From a virus, in IMG/VR virus record IMGVR_UViG_3300044643_000379, positions 1 through 26,967 of that record: a stretch of DNA of 26,967 nt. One strand, 5' to 3'. Under the pieces are notes generated by a model, which ran no database searches, was not told where the DNA came from, and saw only the letters and a program-made list of their open reading frames with translations. Below are positions 13,841 to 21,904 of the stretch, piece by piece (positions within the stretch are counted from its first letter, which is position 1; each line of letters opens with the position of its first letter). The position numbers were made by a program, and so were the translations under genes.

Positions 13841-15573
13841 GCGAAATAATAGGTTTATCGGTACAGTTACAAGCAGACAAAGCAATTGAATCGGTTGGTA
13901 GTATTAAAAAGGCAATGCGCGAAGCACAGAAAGAGGTGCAAGTATTATCCGACAAGTTTGGTGCAACTAGCAAAGAAGCTATTAACGCCGCAAAGGTAGC
14001 GGGGGAATTAAAAGATAGGATAGGCGATGCAAAAGCATTGACCGATGCCTTTAACCCCGATGCAAAGTTTAGAGCATTAACTTCATCTTTAGCGGGTGTA
14101 GCGGGTGGATTTTCAGCCTTACAAGGTAGTATGGCTTTATTTGGTAGCGAAAGCGAAGATGTACAAAAGACTTTATTAAAAGTACAGTCGGCAATGGCTG
14201 CATCGCAAGGGCTACAGGCAATAGGAGAAAGTATAGATAGTTTTAAGCAATTAGGGGCGGTAATAAAAACGCAAGTAGTAACCGCATTTTCAACTTTACG
14301 AGGTGCAATAATTGCCACAGGCGTTGGTGCTTTAGCGGTTGGATTAGGTTTGATAATTGCAAACTTTGAAGCGGTTAAAAAAGCGGTATTAAGCGCAATT
14401 CCTGGTCTTGAAGCATTTGGCAAATGGATAGGAAAGACAATTGATTCAATAACCGATTTTGTAGGTGTTACAAGTGATGCTACTAGGGCATTGGATAAGT
14501 TAAAAAAAGATGCAGATGCTACCTTGAAAGTCAATGAAAAGTTCATGAAAGAACATGGCGATCAAGTAGACAAGTACACAAAGCAAAAAATTGATGCAAA
14601 AAATAAATATTTAGAAGCTATAAAAGAAGATGGCGCAAATGTAGCGGCATTGGGTAAAAGGTTAAATAGAGAATTGGCTGCTGCTGATAAAGAAAGGGCA
14701 GACGATGCACAAAAAGCAAGAGATGAAGAAGCAAAGAAAAGAGCAGAGGAAGCAAAGAAAGCAAAAGAGGCAAGGGATAAAGTTGCAAAAGACATAGAAG
14801 AAGAAAACGAAAGGCGTAAAAATGCAGAGCTTAAATTCTTTTTTGATAGGCTAAAAGCTATTGATTCTTTAAATGCACAAAGAGCAAAAGAAAAAGCCGA
14901 ACAAGATGCTTTGGATAAAGAACTTTTAGACCAAAGCGCAAAAGATGCTGACGATTATTCTGCACGAGAATTTGAAAGAACCCAAAAAGATATTGCAAAT
15001 AGAAGATTAAAAGCCGCTGAATTAAAAGCAATAGGATTAGCTGAATTACAAGCAGATAGAGAATTAGAAGATGCAAAGTTTGGAGTAGCTAGTCAAGCAT
15101 TGGCATTAGGTCAGCAGCTAGTTGCAGGACATGAAGGCGTTGCAAATGCATTGTTTTTGGTTGATAAAGCATTAGCCATTGGCAAGATAATTGTTGATAC
15201 GCAAAGAGAAATAGCAGGATATTTTGCATCTACTGCGCCATTAGGTCCAGCAGGAGCGGCTATTGCAGCTAAATTATCATTAGGTGCAAAAATAAGAGCA
15301 GGGATAGGGATAGCAACAATAGCAGCTACATCGATAGCTAAATTTAAAAACGGTGGCGCGGTTGCGCCTTCTATTGGCGGTGATGGTGCGGTAAATGTAA
15401 ACGGTGGTTCACCGCTTCAGCCGACTACAATTGCCGCAAATCAAGTAACACTTGACCAACGTAGTATAAACGCAATGGGTAATAGAGCGATAAAGGCTTA
15501 TGTAGTAGAAACAGAAATAAGTAGCGCACAACAAAAGATTAGAAGGATACAAAAACAAACAACCTTTGGATAA
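13837..15573 (+). CDS. Tail tape measure protein
   Basis: A 578-residue protein with the typical composition: Ala/Lys/Glu-rich, an N-terminal helical part (SVGSIKKAMREAQKEVQVL), a hydrophobic segment at about 148-175 (FSTLRGAIIATGVGALAVGLG region), a long charged coiled-coil at about 225-410 and a Gly/Ala-rich hydrophobic C-terminal part (about 440-505) followed by FKNGGAV. It would set tail length; using about 1.5 angstroms per residue the tail would be roughly 85-90 nm. It overlaps the baseplate-like gene by 4 bp and is the last gene before the protease promoter. The large antisense ORFs over it are artefacts of its low-complexity codons. Confidence 0.88.
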   Translation: MSEIIGLSVQLQADKAIESVGSIKKAMREAQKEVQVLSDKFGATSKEAINAAKVAGELKDRIGDAKALTDAFNPDAKFRALTSSLAGVAGGFSALQGSMALFGSESEDVQKTLLKVQSAMAASQGLQAIGESIDSFKQLGAVIKTQVVTAFSTLRGAIIATGVGALAVGLGLIIANFEAVKKAVLSAIPGLEAFGKWIGKTIDSITDFVGVTSDATRALDKLKKDADATLKVNEKFMKEHGDQVDKYTKQKIDAKNKYLEAIKEDGANVAALGKRLNRELAAADKERADDAQKARDEEAKKRAEEAKKAKEARDKVAKDIEEENERRKNAELKFFFDRLKAIDSLNAQRAKEKAEQDALDKELLDQSAKDADDYSAREFERTQKDIANRRLKAAELKAIGLAELQADRELEDAKFGVASQALALGQQLVAGHEGVANALFLVDKALAIGKIIVDTQREIAGYFASTAPLGPAGAAIAAKLSLGAKIRAGIGIATIAATSIAKFKNGGAVAPSIGGDGAVNVNGGSPLQPTTIAANQVTLDQRSINAMGNRAIKAYVVETEISSAQQKIRRIQKQTTFG

Positions 15574-15577
15574 GCTA

Positions 15578-15611
15578 TTTGACCAAAAACCCAAAATAAA
15601 CTATATATATT
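15578..15611 (+). promoter_or_regulatory. Putative late promoter of the protease gene
   Basis: TTTGACC (15578-15584), a 17-bp spacer, then TATATATATT (15602-15611) running into the ATG at 15612. The TTTG-N20-TA spacing fits the Bacteroidota -33/-7 layout. Transcription would start at or within a few bases of the ATG. Confidence 0.6.
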
Positions 15612-16658
15612 ATGGACTTACCTGTTTTTTTATTGAATATATCGGATGACGAAAACAACGATACCGAAGTAAATTACATTGCTTTGGTTGAATATCCTGC
15701 AATACAAAAAAACTTTTTAGCATTTAAAGATCAATTTGTTGAGCCAAAACAAGGCGAAAGCAAAGAAGATTTTATCCCTAGATGTATTAGCTACATGATT
15801 AACGAGGGTAAAGAAAATGAACAAGCGGTCGCTATTTGCTACAATATGTGGGAAGGCGGCTTTACCGAATCGTTTAAAAGCTATGCCGATTATCCCGATG
15901 GAGTAAAAGGTAATGCCAAAAGGGTGTTAGAATATGTAGAGAAAAACGGTTGGGGTTCATGCGGAACTCCCGTTGGTAAGCAAAGAGCAAATCAATTAGC
16001 AAAAGGCGAAGCTATATCCTTAGAAACCATAAAAAGAATGTACTCTTATTTAAGTAGGCATGAAGTGGATTTGGATTCATCTACGGGTTATAGCGATGGA
16101 TGCGGTAAACTTATGTATGATGCATGGGGTGGAAAGGCGGCTTTAGGATGGAGTAGAAATAAATTAAGGGAGTTGGGAGAATTAAAAGACGATTTTATTG
16201 GGCAAACTAAATTTGCTATACAAGACGAGGAACAAAAAATTGTTTCTGGTCCTTTAATGGTAGCCGATTTACCAATTTACCGTAGAGATGAAGATGCCGA
16301 GTATTATGTAGTATTTACCGCCGATGAAATTAAAAAGATAGTACAAAGGTTTTTCAAAAAAGGCTATCAAAGCAAAGTAAATATTGAACATGGAAAGCCC
16401 GTTGATGGCGTGTATATGTACGAAAGTTATATAATCGATAGGGAAAAAGGCATTATGCCGCCAAAAGGATTTGAAGATATTAGCAACGGGAGTTGGTTTG
16501 GTACTTTTAAAGTAGAGAATGAAAGCATTTGGGAAATGGTAAAAGAAGGCACTTTTAAAGGCTTTAGCGTTGAAGGTTTATTTCAATACAAGCCAAAAAA
16601 AGAGGCTATGAGTGATGAAGAAGTGCTTGAAAAAATTAAGGCAATACTTTCTATTTGA
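15612..16658 (+). CDS. Prohead maturation protease, XkdF-like, with an extra N-terminal domain
   Basis: A 348-residue protein. Residues 1-85 contain the ALVEYPAIQ and EDFIPRCISYMINEGKENE segments common in XkdF-like phage proteins. Residues 93-190 form a separate Gly/Trp-rich domain with NGWGSCGTPVGKQRANQLA and GYSDGCGKLMYDAWGG. Residues 200-325 are the serine-protease part, with His260 (VNIEHG) and Ser319 (GFSVEG) as likely catalytic residues. It would cleave scaffold and capsid during head maturation. The last residues (EEVLEKIKAIL) resemble the N-terminus of the following scaffold-like protein. It has its own putative promoter and sits two genes before the major capsid gene. Confidence 0.82.
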   Translation: MDLPVFLLNISDDENNDTEVNYIALVEYPAIQKNFLAFKDQFVEPKQGESKEDFIPRCISYMINEGKENEQAVAICYNMWEGGFTESFKSYADYPDGVKGNAKRVLEYVEKNGWGSCGTPVGKQRANQLAKGEAISLETIKRMYSYLSRHEVDLDSSTGYSDGCGKLMYDAWGGKAALGWSRNKLRELGELKDDFIGQTKFAIQDEEQKIVSGPLMVADLPIYRRDEDAEYYVVFTADEIKKIVQRFFKKGYQSKVNIEHGKPVDGVYMYESYIIDREKGIMPPKGFEDISNGSWFGTFKVENESIWEMVKEGTFKGFSVEGLFQYKPKKEAMSDEEVLEKIKAILSI

Positions 16659-16688
16659 CCATATTATTAATTAAAAACTATTTAGGTT
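16654..16688 (+). promoter_or_regulatory. Putative late promoter of the scaffold-capsid genes
   Basis: TTTGACC (16654-16660) overlaps the protease stop codon. After an 18-bp spacer, TATTTAGGTT (16679-16688) abuts the ATG at 16689. It is identical over CTATTTAGGTT to the element before terS. It would drive the scaffold-like and major capsid genes, which need the highest expression. Confidence 0.6.
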
Positions 16689-17216
16689 ATGAACGCAAAA
16701 GAATTACTAGAAAAAATCAAAGCGGTATTTAACGAAGTACCTGTTGAACAAGCTGCTGCACCAGTTGCAGAAGAAGCACCAGTAGAGTTTAAAGATTATA
16801 CTTTAATGGATGGTTCAAGCGTATCTATTGACAAATTAGAAATAGGCGGCGCGGTTACAAAAGATGGCGTACCTGTTCCAGAGGGTGAATACCTTATGGC
16901 AGATGGTTCTGCAATTGAAGTTGATGCAAGTGGGTTGATTTATGAAATTAAAGCAGCCGAGCCTGTAATGCCAGAAGCACCCGTTGAAGCAGCAAAACCA
17001 CCGATGGAAGATGCAAGAGTACCACAATTAATGGCAGAGCAAGTTAGATTGAAACAAGCATTCAATGATTTAGTTTCATTGGTTGAAGGTTTAATTGAAA
17101 CTCCTGCGGTTGAACCAATAGAGGTACAAAAAACTAAATTCGGTCAGGTTATCGACAATAAAAAAGAAAGACTTTCTAAAATATCAAATTTATTAACTCA
17201 AATCAAAAATAAATAA
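16689..17216 (+). CDS. Scaffolding-like protein
   Basis: A 175-residue acidic, Ala/Pro/Val-rich protein between protease and major capsid protein, the classical scaffold position. It has an N-terminal helix (KELLEKIKAVFNEV), a Pro/Ala-rich linker, a central beta-like part with DGSSV, PEGEYLMADGSAIEVD and a C-terminal helix (about 118-175) with a basic end, KKERLSKISNLLTQIKNK. The C-terminal basic helix would fit capsid binding. A head decoration or capsid-stabilising protein is the alternative. The stop codon is 2 bp before the capsid start. Confidence 0.65.
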   Translation: MNAKELLEKIKAVFNEVPVEQAAAPVAEEAPVEFKDYTLMDGSSVSIDKLEIGGAVTKDGVPVPEGEYLMADGSAIEVDASGLIYEIKAAEPVMPEAPVEAAKPPMEDARVPQLMAEQVRLKQAFNDLVSLVEGLIETPAVEPIEVQKTKFGQVIDNKKERLSKISNLLTQIKNK

Positions 17217-17218
17217 AA

Positions 17219-18166
17219 ATGGCATTCTCAGTAGGAACACTTACAGACTACGTTAAGCAGAAGGCAGACGAGATTGTCGCTTCTTCGCTTTTCGATGCAA
17301 AAACTCAACAATTAATTCAGGCTTCAGGTAATGTAATGGTTGAAGTTAAGTCGGCTCAAACTGTAAACATCATGGACACCGATGCGGCTTTCCAAGATGA
17401 TAGCGGTTGCGCTTTCAATGCTTCTGGTACAACTACATTTACTCAAAGAACTTTGACTGTTGGTAAAATCAAGATTCAAGAAGCACTTTGCCCTAAAGAT
17501 TTAGAAGCTAAGTATTTACAAGAATCATTAAGACCAGGCACTAACCAAGATAGCGTTCCTTTCGAGGCTGCTTACATGGATAGAAAAGCTGGAAAAGTTG
17601 CAGAGCAATTAGAAACTGCAATCTGGAAAGGTGATAAGTTAAGCACCAACATGAACTTAAACAAGTTTGACGGATTTATAAAAATCATTAACGCTGCTGC
17701 TGGTGTTGTAGATGCAAACACTACTCCTTATGTAAGTGCAACCGTTACAAGTTTAACAGTAACTAACATTTTAAGTGTTATCAAAGGAATCAAAAACGCT
17801 ATCCCTGCACAAGTAATGGGTAAAGAAGATTTTGTTATATTCTGCGGATGGGATACATTTAACTTAGTAGTTGATGCTCATGTTAATGCTAACTTGTTTA
17901 ACTACGGTTCTCAAAATATCGGAAACGGTGAGTTCACTATTCCAGGAACAAATTACAAAGTAATTGCAGTTCATGGTTTAGATGGAACAAACGATTTGTT
18001 TGGTCTTAGACTTTCAAACATGTACTTTGGTACTGATTTGTTAAGCGATGAAACAAATGCTGAAATGTGGTATAGCCAAGATGACAGAAATGTTAAGTTT
18101 CACTTAGCTTTCAAAGCTGGTGTTCAGGTGGCTTTCCCTGCAGAGATTGTTAAATTTATAGTATAA
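17219..18166 (+). CDS. Major capsid protein
   Basis: A 315-residue protein placed directly after protease and scaffold-like genes. It has a helical N-terminus (TLTDYVKQKADEIVASSLFDAKT), then a core with LTVGKIKIQEALCPKDLE, an acidic-helix segment (AYMDRKAGKVAEQLETAIWKGD), and a C-terminal half with IPGTNYKVIAVHGLDGT and HLAFKAGVQVAFPAEIVKF, consistent with an HK97-fold A-domain. Position and length support the call, although no short catalytic motif exists to prove it. Codons here are relatively rich in C-ending forms (AAC, TTC), as expected for a highly expressed gene, unlike neighbours. It ends in a hairpin 7 bp downstream. Confidence 0.85.
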   Translation: MAFSVGTLTDYVKQKADEIVASSLFDAKTQQLIQASGNVMVEVKSAQTVNIMDTDAAFQDDSGCAFNASGTTTFTQRTLTVGKIKIQEALCPKDLEAKYLQESLRPGTNQDSVPFEAAYMDRKAGKVAEQLETAIWKGDKLSTNMNLNKFDGFIKIINAAAGVVDANTTPYVSATVTSLTVTNILSVIKGIKNAIPAQVMGKEDFVIFCGWDTFNLVVDAHVNANLFNYGSQNIGNGEFTIPGTNYKVIAVHGLDGTNDLFGLRLSNMYFGTDLLSDETNAEMWYSQDDRNVKFHLAFKAGVQVAFPAEIVKFIV

Positions 18167-18173
18167 AAAATCG

Positions 18174-18201
18174 GGGTAGGTGCTAAATGTACCTACCCTT
18201 T
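18174..18201 (+). terminator. Hairpin after the major capsid gene (weak terminator or mRNA stabiliser)
   Basis: GGGTAGGT (18174-18181) pairs perfectly with ACCTACCC (18191-18198) around a 9-nt loop. Only three T follow before AAAAA, so termination would be partial. It may let capsid mRNA accumulate over that of the next gene, or protect the 3' end. Confidence 0.7.
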
Positions 18202-18215
18202 AAAAATTATTAATC

Positions 18216-18737
18216 ATGCCATGTGCTTTAACAAGTTCATATAGTTTAGATTGCCGCGATAGTGTTGGCGGTTTGGTAGAAATTTACTTCATTGAGGAAG
18301 GTAATGTTACAAGCGTTACCGAAGCTAGTGGATCTGTTTCTGCAATAACCAAAGCAACGGGAAAGGTATTTAGAAAATATGAGCAAGACCAAGATACGGC
18401 GTTCTTTGTTGAAAACTTAAATAGTAACGTACAAAACGGAACTATCTTCTATCAACAAGAATTGACCATTGTTTGCAATAGAATGCAAACCGCTACAAGA
18501 AATGAATTGTTGTTGTTGGCAAAAAATAGATTAATTGCAGTAGCTAAAGATGCAAACGGTGCATATTGGTTGTTAGGTAAAACTAGACACCTTCATGCAA
18601 CTGCTGGAAATAGTGGTTCTGGTACTGCTTCTGGAGATCGTAACGGTTACACCTTTACTTTCACCGCTATGGAACCAAACCTTGCGCCAAGCGTAACCGA
18701 TGCTTGTGCTGCTACTTTATTAACTGTTGGAAGCTAA
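18216..18737 (+). CDS. Putative major tail (tube) protein
   Basis: A 173-residue protein with features of Bacteroidota phage tail-tube candidates: MPCALTSSYSLDCRDSVGG at the start, an EIYFIEEGNV strand, and alternating beta segments ending in TFTFTAMEPNLAPSV. Its length fits tail-tube proteins (about 150-200 residues). It lies between two hairpins, separated from the capsid gene by a weak terminator and followed by a strong one, so its mRNA level can be set separately, as expected for an abundant protein. A head-decoration protein is an alternative. Confidence 0.62.
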   Translation: MPCALTSSYSLDCRDSVGGLVEIYFIEEGNVTSVTEASGSVSAITKATGKVFRKYEQDQDTAFFVENLNSNVQNGTIFYQQELTIVCNRMQTATRNELLLLAKNRLIAVAKDANGAYWLLGKTRHLHATAGNSGSGTASGDRNGYTFTFTAMEPNLAPSVTDACAATLLTVGS

Positions 18738-18756
18738 TAAAACATAAATAAAATTA

Positions 18757-18793
18757 AACGATGCCCCAATAATATCGGGGCATTGTTGTTTTT
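18757..18793 (+). terminator. Intrinsic terminator after the tail-tube-like gene
   Basis: ATGCCCC (18761-18767) pairs with GGGGCAT (18777-18783), extendable outward to 18757/18787 with one G-U, giving about 11 bp with a 9-nt loop. A T-rich tail (TTGTTTTT) follows. The tail runs straight into the TTTGACC of the next putative promoter. Confidence 0.85.
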
Positions 18794-18824
18794 GACCAAA
18801 ACCAATGATTTTGCTATTTAAGTT
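18791..18824 (+). promoter_or_regulatory. Putative late promoter of the portal/connector genes
   Basis: TTTGACC (18791-18797), a 17-bp spacer and TATTTAAGTT (18815-18824) running into the ATG at 18825. It lies directly behind a strong terminator, so a promoter is needed here for the downstream genes. This is the best-supported member of the motif family. Confidence 0.65.
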
Positions 18825-19199
18825 ATGCTAGTACTTACAAAAGGCATTACTTCAAATATAGTTGTTACATTGACCGAAAAGCAATTGCTAACTTCGCCTA
18901 ATTATTTATTTATATTTACAGGTAGGACTACAAATACAGAGGTTAAATTTGTTTTGCTTAATGCAGCCGATGTAAGCCAATACAAGCAACGATATAATAA
19001 ATTTAGCATATCAAACACCTTATTTAGTACCGCTAAAGTAGAGCAATACATTTACAACATATACGAGCAAACAAGCACAAGCAATACAAATCCAATAGGG
19101 CTTAATTTATTAGAAACTGGCATAATGGATTTAAAACAAAGTGCAACAATATTTACAAGCCCTATCGGGGTTGAAACTGAATTTATTATACCATCATGA
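18825..19199 (+). CDS. Small putative structural protein
   Basis: A 124-residue beta-rich protein with no motif I can assign. It begins with LVLTKGITSNIVVTLTEKQLL and contains NYLFIFTGRTTNTEV and a C-terminal GVETEFIIP. Small proteins of this general look are encoded near structural genes in other Bacteroidota phages. It is the first gene of the portal transcript and overlaps the portal start by 4 bp (ATGA). A minor virion or connector role is inferred from location only. Confidence 0.6.
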   Translation: MLVLTKGITSNIVVTLTEKQLLTSPNYLFIFTGRTTNTEVKFVLLNAADVSQYKQRYNKFSISNTLFSTAKVEQYIYNIYEQTSTSNTNPIGLNLLETGIMDLKQSATIFTSPIGVETEFIIPS

Positions 19200-21193
19200 G
19201 TGAAAGCATATTCATACTAAAATTTGCAGAAGCAAAACAACCTGCATACAAGGAAAAAAGAGCCGAAGGATATATTGAATTTGGAGAAAAAAACGACTAT
19301 CCTACTTACTTGTTAGACTTATTTAACAAGTCTGCAAAGCATGGTGCTATAATAAACAACAAGGCAAAGTATATTTCTGGCAATGGTTGGGTAACCGAAT
19401 CGGGTGAAGATTCAATCTTTGCAAACAAAATGATGTTAGATGTACTAACTAGAAAAGTAGCTTTAGACATTGAAACCTTTGGCGGTTGTTATTTAGAAGT
19501 TATTTGGGGGCAATTAGGCAGACAGATTGCAAGTGTAAACCATGTAGATTATACAAGGGTAAGAACCAACAAAGACAATACGCAATTTTGGTATAAAGAA
19601 GATTGGTTGGCTATTGGTAGAGATAAGAAAGAAGCAAAGGTTATTCCTGCTTTTAATCCAAATACCAATGAAAAAGTACAAATATTATTTATAAAAGAAT
19701 ATAGACCTGGCGGAATGGCTTATCCGCTTCCTGGTTATTTCCCTGCATTAAACTTTATAGAAAGTGATGTAGAAGTGAGTAAGCATGTTTTAGGTAATGC
19801 TTCAACTGGCTTTACACCATCTAAGTTAATTACATTGCCAAATGGTGAGCCATCGGATGACGAAAAGAAAGAAATTACAAAAACATTTGAAAAAAGATTC
19901 ACTGGTTCGGATGGCAAAAAGTTTATCCTTTCATTTGTTACCGATGCGGCTCGTAAACCTATCATTGATGACTTAGGCGCATCAGACATGACTAAGGAAG
20001 ATTTTACCGCCGTTGATACGTTAATACAAAATAACATATTTGCGGGGCATGAAATTACTTCACCTTCATTGTTTGGTATTGCTCAACCTGGAAAGTTAGG
20101 AACAAGCACCGAGTTGAAAGATGCTTACGAAATATTTAAAAACACCTATGCCAACGATAAGCAAATGCTATTGGAAGGCGTGTTTAATATGTTGGCACGT
20201 TATGCGGGTTATAATGAAGTTTTAAAAATTATGCCTGTTAATCCTATTGGATTGCAAGTAACCTTTGCCGATTTAATAGCTATGGGTGCGCCTAAAGAAT
20301 ACTTGTTTGAAGTGGCGGGTATTGATGCTAGTAAGTACCAACCAACAAACGAGCAAGGCGTTCAAGTTCCATTGGGTGCAACAAACGAGGCTTTGCGTTC
20401 ATTAACGGGCAAACAACATCAACAATTGCTTCGCATCATTAGACAAGTAGGGCAAGGTAAATTGACAAAAGAAGCCGCAACCGTAATGCTTAAAAGCGCA
20501 CTTGGTTTAAGTGATGACGATATAAATACAATGTTAGGAGTTGATGAATTACCAACTCAAATGTCGGCGCAAGACGAGGTAAGCATATTTGCCAAGTTTG
20601 GCGATAGTAAGCAAAACTATAATGTACTTGTATCGCGTGTAAGGTTTAATGACCAAACGGAACTACAAGCCTTTGCCGATGTTACACAAATAGAAAGCAA
20701 TGTTTTGGATTTAATTGCAAAGGATAAGCGTATTACCCCAGAGGTAATTGCCGATACTTTAAACGTAACCGTTAGAAGGGTTACCGATATTATAAGCGCG
20801 GCAATTGAAAAAGGTTTAATAAGTACACAACAAACTACAATAGGCAAAGGCGATCAAACAAACATTGTAATAGAGCGTAAATTAACACAACCTTTAGCAA
20901 AGATTGTTGAGCAAATAAAGCCACAAACTACACAGTTTTTGGTTCGCTATTCTTATGAATGGCTTCCAGAAATACCTGCCAATGAACGCAATTCGGCGGC
21001 GCATCCTTCAAGGGATTTTTGCAAACAATTAATGACTTTAGATAGGCTTTATTCAAGAGCCGAGATTGAACAAATATCAGCGCAAGTTGGATATAGCGTG
21101 TTTGATCGTAGAGGCGGTTGGTGGAACGATGACGGTACAAATAAGCCACATTGTAGGCATAGGTGGTTTTCTCAAATAGTAACAAGAAAATAA
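19196..21193 (+). CDS. Portal protein with internal winged-helix and C-terminal head-morphogenesis-like domains
   Basis: A 665-residue protein. Residues about 20-400 fit a phage portal: YIEFGEKNDYPTYLLDLFNKS, then AKYISGNGW, a central QILFIKEYRPGG part and GTSTELKDAYEIFKN in the crown/stem region. Residues about 497-560 (IESNVLDLIAKDKRITPEVI and the following NVTVRRVTDIISAAIEKGLI) look like a winged helix-turn-helix. Residues about 585-665 contain HPSRDFCKQL, RRGGWW and HCRHRW, resembling the end of SPP1 gp7/Mu gpF-type head-morphogenesis proteins. It forms the DNA entry ring of the capsid. Its place downstream of the capsid gene is unusual. The portal call is good, the added domains less certain. 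Confidence 0.82.
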   Translation: MSESIFILKFAEAKQPAYKEKRAEGYIEFGEKNDYPTYLLDLFNKSAKHGAIINNKAKYISGNGWVTESGEDSIFANKMMLDVLTRKVALDIETFGGCYLEVIWGQLGRQIASVNHVDYTRVRTNKDNTQFWYKEDWLAIGRDKKEAKVIPAFNPNTNEKVQILFIKEYRPGGMAYPLPGYFPALNFIESDVEVSKHVLGNASTGFTPSKLITLPNGEPSDDEKKEITKTFEKRFTGSDGKKFILSFVTDAARKPIIDDLGASDMTKEDFTAVDTLIQNNIFAGHEITSPSLFGIAQPGKLGTSTELKDAYEIFKNTYANDKQMLLEGVFNMLARYAGYNEVLKIMPVNPIGLQVTFADLIAMGAPKEYLFEVAGIDASKYQPTNEQGVQVPLGATNEALRSLTGKQHQQLLRIIRQVGQGKLTKEAATVMLKSALGLSDDDINTMLGVDELPTQMSAQDEVSIFAKFGDSKQNYNVLVSRVRFNDQTELQAFADVTQIESNVLDLIAKDKRITPEVIADTLNVTVRRVTDIISAAIEKGLISTQQTTIGKGDQTNIVIERKLTQPLAKIVEQIKPQTTQFLVRYSYEWLPEIPANERNSAAHPSRDFCKQLMTLDRLYSRAEIEQISAQVGYSVFDRRGGWWNDDGTNKPHCRHRWFSQIVTRK

Positions 21194-21194
21194 A

Positions 21195-21773
21195 ATGAGC
21201 AGCAATACACTACTAATTACAGTACAACAGATTAAAGATAGAACAGGCTTACATTCCAACGTGGATGAAAAGCAAGTAAAGCCCGATATTAAGTATTGTC
21301 AAGATGCTTATATCTTACCATTGTTAGGCACTGCATTAATGAACAAACTTCAAGACGATATTGAAGCAGGTTTACCAATAGGAAACTATTTAATATTATG
21401 GCGTGATTATTTATTAGACGCCTTGACTTATTATGTATTAAGCGAAAGCCCAAACACATTAACATACCAACTTTATAACAAAGGATTGGTTCGCAAAAGT
21501 TCGGACAATACAATCAATCCCGATGTACAAGAAATTATAAGCGAAGCTAATAGGTTTAAGAAAAAGGCAGAGTTTTATGGTCAAAAGATGGCTAACTATT
21601 TATTAGAAAACCATACTTTATTTCCTGAATATGATGAACCTGGAACTGGCATCGACATTGAGATTCCAAAAATAAACGCATACACAACTACTTTTTATAT
21701 GGGCAATGATTGCAAATGTGATAATGGTAGTTATCAGGTATCGGATTCTAAATATAAAAAAGGATGCAGATGA
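21195..21773 (+). CDS. Head-tail connector protein (adaptor, gp6-like)
   Basis: A 192-residue, mostly helical protein just after the portal gene. The N-terminal LITVQQIKDRTGLHSNVDEK and DIKYCQDAYILPLLGTALMN segments match the helical-bundle adaptor type seen next to portals in Bacteroidota phages. The C-terminus (YMGNDCKCDNG) has a Cys cluster. It would sit below the portal and accept the tail. Spacing to the portal gene is 1 bp, and the next small ORF starts on its stop codon (ATGA). Confidence 0.7.
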   Translation: MSSNTLLITVQQIKDRTGLHSNVDEKQVKPDIKYCQDAYILPLLGTALMNKLQDDIEAGLPIGNYLILWRDYLLDALTYYVLSESPNTLTYQLYNKGLVRKSSDNTINPDVQEIISEANRFKKKAEFYGQKMANYLLENHTLFPEYDEPGTGIDIEIPKINAYTTTFYMGNDCKCDNGSYQVSDSKYKKGCR

Positions 21774-21904
21774 GCAATAAGACTTATCATTTGAAAAATC
21801 AAGAAAAGTTACAAAAATTTATCGAGCAGCAAAAAAAGAAAGATGACCTTAAACCAAATAGTCAAAAGAATAAAAGCAATAGCCGAAGCGCACGAACAAA
21901 TTAA
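21770..21904 (+). CDS. Small basic ORF (44 aa) between connector and tail-completion genes
   Basis: An ATG at 21770 overlaps the connector stop as ATGA, opening a 44-codon frame that ends at TAA 21902-21904 and overlaps the next gene by 62 bp. The product is very polar and basic (Lys/Gln/Asn-rich, KKKDD in the middle). The ATGA coupling matches the style of neighbouring genes, and without it there would be a 69-bp gap. The last third reads out of frame over the next gene and may have no conserved role. Function unknown. Confidence 0.4.
   Translation: MSNKTYHLKNQEKLQKFIEQQKKKDDLKPNSQKNKSNSRSARTN

Noticed and set aside
13821-14546. 241-codon minus-strand ORF opposite the tape measure gene, and other minus-strand ORFs
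   Set aside because: They mirror low-complexity Ala/Lys-rich codons of plus-strand genes, have no recognisable domain and run against the uniform gene direction.
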